Assembly: GCF_022682495.2 (NCBI RefSeq)
Contig: NC_071399.1
Coordinates: forward strand, 6,801,342-6,865,341
Direction: 5' to 3'
From: Desmodus rotundus
Taxonomy: Eukaryota; Chordata; Mammalia; Chiroptera; Phyllostomidae
DNA: 64,000 bases
The notes under the pieces were generated by a model that was not told where the DNA came from, made no database searches, and saw only the letters and a program-made list of their open reading frames with translations. The position numbers and the translations under genes are program-made. Positions 57,381-64,000 of this stretch are shown piece by piece; the stretch's first letter is position 1; each line of letters opens with the position of its first letter.

Positions 57381-57518
57381 GCCCAGTGTGGCTCAGTTGG
57401 TTGGAGCATCATCCCATGCACCAAAAGGCTGCAGGTTCAATTCCCAGTCAGGGCACATAAACACTTAGGCTGCAGGTTTGATCCCTGGTCAGGGAGCCTA
57501 CAAGAGGTAAGGAATGGA

Positions 57519-57552
<34 letters not shown>

Positions 57553-57605
57553 GCAATGGGAAAAAAAAAAAACATGTCCTTGGGGGAGGATAAAAAGTAA
57601 AAAAA
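57381..57605 (+). mobile_element. VES SINE (bat), plus strand, different subfamily
   Basis: GCCCAGTGTGGCTCAGTTGG with TTGGAGCATCATCCCATGCA (A-box side), GCAGGTTCAATTCCCAGTCA (B-box side), a second GCAGGTTTGATCCCTGGTCA segment, a (TC)n tract at about 57517-57549, then ACATGTCCTTGGGGGAGGAT. The 'TTGGTTGGAGCATC' head and 'GTCCT-GGG-GAGGAT' end separate it from the other three copies, which have 'GTGGATTG' heads. Confidence 0.88.
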
Positions 57606-57609
57606 TATC

Positions 57610-57918
57610 AGTCTATCTTTGTTTTGCTTGTTAGTTCAGTTTTCTCATTAGATTCCACATATGAGTAAAATCATATATTTGCCTTTGTCTCACTGGCTTA
57701 TTTCACTTAGCATAATGTTCTACAGACTCGTAGATGGAGAGCAGATGACAGCTAGTCAGTAGGGAGGGAGGTTAGGGGGTGGAGGGATGGAGCAAAAAGG
57801 AAAAAGGACTCATGGACACGGACAACAGTGTGGTGATTGCTGAGGGGAGAGGGTATAAAGGGAGTAAAAGGTAATGGAAAAAATACAATAAAGATTAAAT
57901 ATAACAATAAAATTAAAT
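57610..57918 (+). mobile_element. L1 3' end with inverted 5' half (twin-primed insertion)
   Basis: 57610-57722 reads antisense L1 (TAGATTCCACATATGAGTAA, TGGCTTATTTCACTTAGCAT), whereas 57724-57918 reads sense L1 3' UTR (AGACTCGTAGATGGAGAGCA, GGACTCATGGACACGGACAA, CAGTGTGGTGATTGCTGAGG, GGTAATGGAAAAAATACAAT, A-rich tail). The antisense block is the segment that lies directly upstream of the sense block in L1, so the two halves meet tail to tail at about 57723. This is the signature of twin priming during L1 reverse transcription. No coding frame remains. Confidence 0.75.
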
Positions 57919-57999
57919 TGGTGTGCATCAAGTATGTAGGTGAGCTCTGTCCCCAAACCTTTACTGTTTACGCTCTCAGAAATATATATTAATAACTAG

Positions 58000-58140
58000 T
58001 TAACACTCAGTTGGCACTTAACAAATGCCAGATACTGATTATGTGCTTTACATACAATTACTTAATCTTCTCAACAGCCCTAGGAGGCTGGTACTATTAT
58101 TAACTCCACTTAGAAGGAAGGAAGCACAGGGAGGGGTTTA
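58000..58140 (-). repeat. MIR SINE, antisense
   Basis: CTTAACAAATGCCAGATACT, GATTATGTGCTTTACATACA, ATTACTTAATCTTCTCAACA and GCCCTAGGAGGCTGGTACTA are a clear antisense MIR. Confidence 0.75.
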
Positions 58141-58144
58141 CATT

Positions 58145-58500
58145 TTTTTTTAAGATAAAATAACAAAAGATAAAAGAGGGACAGTAAAATGAATAACGGA
58201 ATTTAAATTATTGTGAAATACAAAATACTTGAATGCATGTAAAATGTGTGTAGATTTGTGGCAACGCTGCACAAAGAACTGAATATATTTTGTGGACTGC
58301 ACCTAAGCCCTTGTCTCTGCTCTGTGGGGAAGGATGTGGGCTCCTCTCTGAGCCCTCGAAGTAACAAAGCCCTCTCTCCTCCCAATGTCGTGGACAAAGA
58401 TTACTGTCACCTGGAAGAAAGGCTGGCTACTTTAAGACCACCGCTATTTAACTATTTTCTCCACCACTTTGTCAATGGAGACAGAAACCAAACTGACCCC
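58145..58500. other. Unclassified interior DNA
   Basis: Lies inside the candidate MuDR-like ends. The 91-codon plus frame 58246-58521 and the opposing 64-codon frame show no domain or transposase motif. It could be the original interior of the element. Confidence 0.35.
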
Positions 58501-58639
58501 CAAAAGACTGTCAACCAGTAATTTTATTTTCTACACAAAATCACCTTAACAGCCAATTAGTTTTACAGCAAAAAACATTTGCAGCCAAAACTCTTGTGCC
58601 AATGCTGCTTACAGCCAAGCTGCCCCACCCAAAGTACCT

Positions 58640-59560
58640 AGAACCATTATGAGATGTGCTTGATTTCATTGTCTGTTCCTTATTTTCTTTCTACTAAAAA
58701 GAGACTTTGTGAATGACAAGCATGAAAAGAAAAGTCAGGACTTAACGACAAGACAGGTGCTTCAGGTTCTGAGAAGTTGTCCTGGAATTTCTCCTAAATA
58801 GACAGCACAACGACACCGGGGTGGGAAGGCAGGCAGGCAGGCAGGCAGGCAAAGTCCTGAGACTGGCCTCAGCTGTTACTGCTCCCACTCATCCGCACCA
58901 TCTGCTCCTTGGGATGTTGGAGCAGAGACTGCTGGGCCCTCGATTCTCTCAGTGACTTGGTGGAGATGAGGAAGAACATCACATGAACGTAAAACTTCTG
59001 AAGCTATGAGAACACAGTGCTTCTGTGGAAGAGAGTCAGGGCCATGACATTCCTGAAATAATACGAGTTTGTGCTACTAGATGTGAGAATGACGATATGG
59101 CATGAGCTACCAAATGACATACAAAACATCAGAAGGGAATGAGGAAAATTCCTCCAGTGTTCGCCAATGTAAAAATAGCCTATATTTCTCTGCAAAACCC
59201 AGCCCATCCATATGTCTAGGTAACAGCAAAGTCTAATAAAGATCTGTTGCAATCACAGAAATGCTAAGAGAAAAATGCTTTATTCAGGGCAGGAGAGAAT
59301 GAGGAATTCATTTTCAACCTCAAACTGGGTTCTTCAATTTTAATATAAATTCACTATGGAAAAGAGCAGCAGTTCATTAACTCCTAGAAACTTTATGCTT
59401 ATTAAGTATTTAATGAGTTTAACCTTTATGTTAAATATAAAATTATAAGAAACTTCAAATCTACCAAACCTGCAAAACTTTTAATCCATAGTTATTTTAA
59501 TCCATTTGATTGAAATGATCATCTATATAGACTTTGGAGATTTTGATTTGGTGCAAACTT
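58640..59560. other. Unique DNA with a short (GGCA)n
   Basis: 58826-58851 is (GGCA) repeated about six times. No gene or other repeat recognised. The 82-codon minus frame at 59004-59252 is featureless. Confidence 0.4.
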
Positions 59561-59850
59561 GGTCTTTGTTTTAGGCGTGGTTTGTCTACCTCACACCAGC
59601 TGATTTTATTGCTTTTATTATTTCTCCTCCACTGCAGTCAATTAGATGCCATTATCTCGTTTCCAAAGACTGTTTTTACACAGGCTCTGTAGATGTTCAG
59701 TGAAATATAATCCAACTCAGCCCTTTCTGCATCCAATAAAATCGTCAGCCAGTGCTGGGGGAGCAATCGTTGAAATGATGAAATAGCAGTAGTGATGAAA
59801 ATAAGCAATGGAAAATTCTGCAAAAGCTAAAATTGTACCCCTGGGACGTC
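59560..59850. promoter_or_regulatory. Candidate conserved non-coding block
   Basis: Repeat-free; GTCAATTAGATGCCATTATC (59638-59657), CCAATAAAATCGTCAGCCAG (HOX-like CAATAAAA) and AGCAATCGTTGAAATGATG. Motif texture only. Confidence 0.28.
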
Positions 59851-61500
59851 CTCGATCACCACATCCCTTCTCTGGACGAAAAGCCGTTCTCCCTAAGAAT
59901 GGAGAGCCTGTCCTCAGAAAGGAAACTGCTCCCGTGTGGCAGAGTCACCTTCCAGGGGAGCATTCCCCTTGATGGGATCAGGCCTGATGTGTGTACAGTG
60001 GGTGTGGCTTGTCTCTTGCGCATTATCAAGCCTTTGCTCTTTCTTCGAGGTGGTGTTGCTGTCAGATATATTTGGTACAATTTTGGGGGAACCCACAAGG
60101 TCTGGGCGTTAGTGAGGGCTTGGCCCTAGGCCACCATTTAAGTGTTTAAACCGACACAATGTGGCATCAGAATAAATACAGAAGAAACAATATATTTTAA
60201 AAGTCTAAGATATTTCTCACTTCGTCTATGAAAATAAGAGTGCAGTTAATTTGCGAAGGATAGAAAAGTGATTTGCTGGACAGGGGAAATGCGTAAAGGA
60301 AAATCATGGTCAGTTAGCATCTGTTAGGGTTGTCTAATAAGCCCAAAGGCCATTATCCTGAGGGGATTCAGGAGAATAAGTTGAAGGGTAACTGGTTATA
60401 TAGTAAAAACAGCCTAAAATAATAATTTTGAACTGAAAGTTGAAACAAGAGCAATGTCAGGAATGCTTTGAAGAATAAGTCAGAGCGGCCTGCGGAGTGA
60501 CCAGAGCAGAGGAAGACTGTTGTCTTCCTTTCCTTCTCTCTTCCTTTTTATTTATTTTAAATAATTCTTGCAATAGGACAAACCAGAAAATCTTATTTGT
60601 TATAAAGCTTCAGAACTACCACAGCCACCACCACCCACCAAGGTACTTGTACTTAAACCCCTATCTAAAATGTCTCGCTTTCATCCTGTTCTATGACCTA
60701 TTTGTGGTCAACCAGTTCGGCATTAGGTAGTTTAAGTATAAAATATTTTCCCTCGCTTAATGGGTCTCAGTGTCTTTAAATGTATTTTTTCTAAGCCTAT
60801 TAAAATGGCTGCACATAGAAGAAACAAAACAAAGTAAATTAGCCAGTATGGGTGGTCTTTTGAAACTATCATTTGTCTTGGCATAAAAAGAAGTGGGCTC
60901 TGTTTCTTGCTCCCCATATATACTCAGACGCTGAATGTAGCTGAACTTTTCCGAGCTTCAGTTTCTACATCTATTACCCAGAACCTGCCTCAGCTTGAAT
61001 GTAGGACATCACAGTAAGTTACAGTGCAGGAACTCACCAAACGAGATAGCAAAGCCAAACGTCCTACGTGAAGGTGGTTTTCTTAGGAGCCGTGGGGACT
61101 CTTTCAGACCAGTAAAGTACCACTTGGTGAATTAAAGTTCTGTCAACTACTTCTTTAACTACTTGCCTCTTCTGAAAAGATGTCATTGTCACGCAAGTAC
61201 GTGAGGAACAACTTATGCACTTAGAGAGTTCAGTTGTGGGTCTCCGCAGTGCACTGAGTTCCTCGGAAGAGTGTTAGTGTACAGGTTTGTACTCATTAAA
61301 GATCCAGGGAGATAAGCAGCATATAAAAAGAGAAGAGGAGACTTCTTCTAAGATTATTCAGGCAAATTTTATCCTACATGCGAGCCCTAGAGTATATCTG
61401 AAATGAAGAATAAAAGAAGCTAGTTACAGCAAGCGGATTGGCTCAGTGATTGCCACCCTATAAATTCCATAGATCATTCAGCACAGGAACCTGAGTTAAG
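59850..61500. other. Unique DNA
   Basis: A 98-codon plus frame at 59833-60129 overlaps two minus frames and has no domain. 60935-61040 has a weak sense MIR look (GAGCTTCAGTTTCTACATCT). 60530-60680 is AT-rich with nothing recognised. Confidence 0.35.
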
Positions 61501-61502
61501 TT

Positions 61503-61545
61503 TGTAATATTTCACATACCAGGAAGGGGTATGTGAAATATTACA
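61503..61545. repeat. Perfect 18-bp inverted repeat, 7-nt loop
   Basis: Left arm TGTAATATTTCACATACC (61503-61520), loop AGGAAGG, right arm GGTATGTGAAATATTACA (61528-61545), with no mismatch. The flanks do not extend the stem. This is neither a rho-independent terminator nor a recognised transposon end. It may have arisen by a template-switch event. Confidence 0.95.
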
Positions 61546-63240
61546 TTTAAAAGGCTTTAAATGTTTTCCCAAATTCCAACTGAACTTGTTGTCTCACCTA
61601 TCTTGGTTTGGGGCTCATTGAGGAGAGAAGTTAATCGCATCCCTTTTATATTAGAAAAATATGCAAACGTCTCTAAAAGCTGGGTCAACACCATTAATGT
61701 TAGCTCTCTGCCAGAAACAAATTCTTTCAAAATAGACACAAGTTTTTCACTGAGCGAGAAAGGTCGTTTACTTCAACCCATTTGCCCGTATTTCACTGAT
61801 GCTGGGAGGTAGGAAGCCGCATCCCTGGAGCAAGTGTGAGTGGGTGACGACCAGAGGTTCAGAGAATCGCTGCAGCCAGAGGGAGAAAGGCTTCTCCCTT
61901 TAGGTGAGGACTCATCACTGACTTTCTGTCATGGTCTTTGAGTTGGGCCTTTTGGCTCTTCACACCTGTAGGTCATAGGCCACCTGTCCTTCCTGAGAAT
62001 ACGCCTTTACATCCTTGCTCTTGCAGGCTTACCCTAAAGCAACCAATGGTTGGCTTTATTGTCACCTTACCCAAGCTCATCTTGCCCTTGACTCCTGACT
62101 TTCCCTTTCTTATGTCATAGCCCATTATATTGAGTCTGACACCAAGGTCAAAATACTTCATTTTTTATATAAACTTTGTCACTGGATCAATAGACATACT
62201 CTTCAAGTGAGATACATTGGTTATTTTTTTAATTGGATGACTACTAGTGATTTGAATAATGGGTATTTCTGGAAATACAGGTAGTAAATGCACAGCATGC
62301 AGGTAAGTTAAGTACCAACTCTACCTGGGAATCAGCGGGTATTCTTGACGACTAAGTACCCATATTTACTTTCTGAGAGTTCAGCATCTTTCTAATTACA
62401 CTTATACTTTGTGTCCATCTTATCAGGGTTCTTGAAAGAGAGCACTGTATATAAATGAGTGTAAGCAGGTGGGCTACCGCATTGTCCTGTACCTTAGAAT
62501 ATTGTGATCGAAGCAGCCAGTGCTTCCTCTCAGTTCCCCCCTGAAGTTACACAACTCAGTAAAGAGGTTGGAAAATAACATCAGACCTAGGATATTATGC
62601 CCATGGGTCACCAGCTGAAAGCTAACTAAACATAGTACATATAATCATTTTGATGAGATAGCTCATAATTAATTCTAAGAATATTAAAATAAGTAAAATT
62701 TGGACAAGACTGTAGGTTTTCCAATAATTCGATTTCTTATTTTTCTTTGGGAGTAGACACGTTACTCTTATGTATACAATTGACATATTGACATATCTGG
62801 TCTAGCCATTGTGTACTTGAGGTTGCCACGGGCAATTCTATCCCACTACTGTGTGCCAGTCTCAACATATGCGAACTGCTCCCACTTTTCATGAAGCAGT
62901 AATTACGTTCACAATCCTACATCCTTTTATTGCTATATGCAATTCTCTTGAAACTATTTTTAACCTTATAATTCTTTAAGTTTGAAAAATATTTCTCAAT
63001 GCATATTTTTGCTGTTCCAATAAACATTTTAAACATAACATATGGTTTTATTTAGTTAATCATTCATGAATACTGAAAAAAGAAATCAGACCTTTTCAGA
63101 TTTAACCTGTTTTCTTATTCTCATTATTTCAATGCCAGTGGAAAAGAACATTCATTTTTGTAAGTCAGGAGATATGAGGAATATGGGATCTGTAACCATA
63201 TTGTGGTTGGCTTCTGTCAAAAATATTCTAGTCTTGGTAA
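61546..63240. other. Unique AT-rich DNA
   Basis: No confident repeat or gene. The 83-codon frame at 61561-61812 begins just after the hairpin and has no domain. Confidence 0.35.
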
Positions 63241-63248
63241 AACACATC

Positions 63249-63317
63249 TATATACTTTATAAAAGTATGTGCTTCATAAGTGTATAAAGTATATATGAGG
63301 ATATATACTTTATAAAA
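63249..63317. repeat. Direct and inverted TATA-rich repeats
   Basis: TATATACTTTATAAAA occurs at 63249-63264 and 63302-63317. Between them, TATAAAGTATATAT (63283-63296) and ATATATACTTTATA (63301-63314) form a perfect 14-bp inverted repeat with a GAGG loop. Confidence 0.9.
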
Positions 63318-64000
63318 ATATAATGAAGTATTACTTTGTTCTTCTCTTTAATTTAGGATCACCAAATTGGATTTTATTCTGAAAAAGAAAATATTTGCAT
63401 TATGTTTATAGTCCCTCTGCATACCTGTAAAAACACATACATATACATGTAGAGGTAAACACTTCAAATTCACCAATTGGAAACAGAAATGTCCTTTACA
63501 GCTACAATCAGAATATGGTTGAAGACTACTTTATATGTTTACATATATTACATACAAGGTTATGCATGCTTTTATACACACAGGGCTTTGTACTTGTGAA
63601 ATAAATAATCATCAACTTACATGTAATAAAAAGTGCTGCAGATTAAAATAATTAAAATCTGGCTTCTCAAAGAAAAGGATATTAGTATGGGTTATATTCC
63701 TTAAAAAAGTCCTGATATTCCCCTCTAGATTGAAATAATCTCTGTTATTTTATGATACCTGTAATAGAATAATGTTGTGTTTCATATAACACAGTATTAT
63801 ATTATGCTTCATGAAATTTGTACTTTTTATAATCCCTATTTTACTTTTAGTGTAAGTTACTAGAAAATCAAAACAGCCTCAAAAACTTTTTAGTCCATTA
63901 GACAAGTTCCTGTGGCTCATGCCAAGGAGCTGAGGCGTCGTGGCAATTACCCGTGAGGTCCTTACATCCAGCAGACATGTCCAGACATCATGGGATGTGG
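63318..64000. other. Unique AT-rich DNA to the window end
   Basis: Long A/T runs, no gene or confident repeat. The last 100 bases become slightly GC-richer (GAGCTGAGGCGTCGTGGCAA), which may be the start of something beyond the window. Confidence 0.3.

Larger units (their letters stand above)
57250..58640. mobile_element. Candidate MuDR (Ricksha-like) element with nested insertions
   Basis: Diverged inverted ends are visible by hand. On the plus strand 58546-58602 reads CTTAACAGCCAATTAGTTTT, then AACATTTGCAGCCAAAACTC and TTGTGCCAATG. The reverse complement of 57281-57350 gives CTTAGAGTCAATTAGTTATG and ACACAAATGCTTGTGGCAA in the same order, and both sides continue to an AAGTACC word. Repeated 'ttacagccaa' words are typical of the mammalian Ricksha MULEs as I recall them. 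The interior now holds a VES SINE, an inverted L1 and a MIR. A 9-bp target duplication was not found. Confidence 0.42.

Noticed and set aside
61503..61545. Hairpin as a microRNA precursor
   Set aside because: The stem is only 18 bp with a 7-nt loop and unmatched flanks, shorter than usual precursors. Kept as a structural finding only.
1..64000. A bacterial, phage or multi-gene defence system
   Set aside because: Base composition, SINE/LINE content and absence of dense open frames exclude a prokaryotic or viral window.

Overview
The window reads as vertebrate, specifically bat, nuclear DNA. Four copies of a tRNA-headed SINE sit at about 2009-2225 (minus), 12993-13195 (plus), 17465-17673 (plus) and 57381-57605 (plus). 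Their 5' heads (GCCCTGGCTGGTGTGGCTCA and close variants) and their CT-rich then A-rich tails are those of the VES family, which points to a yangochiropteran bat. Species and chromosome cannot be named from this sequence. The other recognisable content is the usual mammalian repeat background: MIR, L2, old and younger L1, a mariner copy, and microsatellites.

I see no protein-coding gene, RNA gene or pseudogene of a cellular gene. Open frames are all 185 codons or shorter. The longest ones run through repeats (VES/L2 at 2062-2619, antisense L1 at 18343-18796, L2 at 581-1050) or through unique DNA with no recognisable domain. I found no CpG island. The best reading is a gene desert or the inside of a very large intron; the sequence does not say which.

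Layout. 1-2.6 kb: MIR and L2 copies, with a VES SINE nested in an L2. 2.6-6 kb: MIR, unique DNA and an L2. 6-11 kb: an L1/HAL1-like antisense block, L1 3' ends, a CT microsatellite, and an L1ME-like antisense fragment. 11-17 kb: MIR, VES, a homeodomain-site-rich unique block near 13.7 kb, and an L2. 17.4-18.9 kb: a 1.2-kb antisense L1M copy split by a VES SINE. 19-41 kb: sparse repeats and long unique DNA, with several CpG-retaining blocks near 21.5, 25.8, 29.7, 36.2 and 39.5 kb. 41.5-42.2 kb: an internally deleted mariner. 42-49 kb: MIR, L1 and L2. 49.6-53.7 kb: the densest run of candidate conserved non-coding sequence. 54-57 kb: L2, a short L1 tail and a large TG/GA microsatellite. 57.25-58.64 kb: a nested stack with possible MuDR/Ricksha-like inverted ends, enclosing a VES SINE and an L1 with an inverted 5' half. 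58.6-64 kb: mostly unique DNA, including a perfect 18-bp hairpin at 61.5 kb.

There is no multi-gene system here. The points most worth checking are the candidate regulatory blocks (49.6-52.1 kb above all), the deleted mariner with both ends, the twin-primed L1, the candidate Ricksha-like ends, and the perfect hairpin. Repeat family names come from recalled consensus patterns compared by eye. Their boundaries are approximate unless target-site duplications are given.
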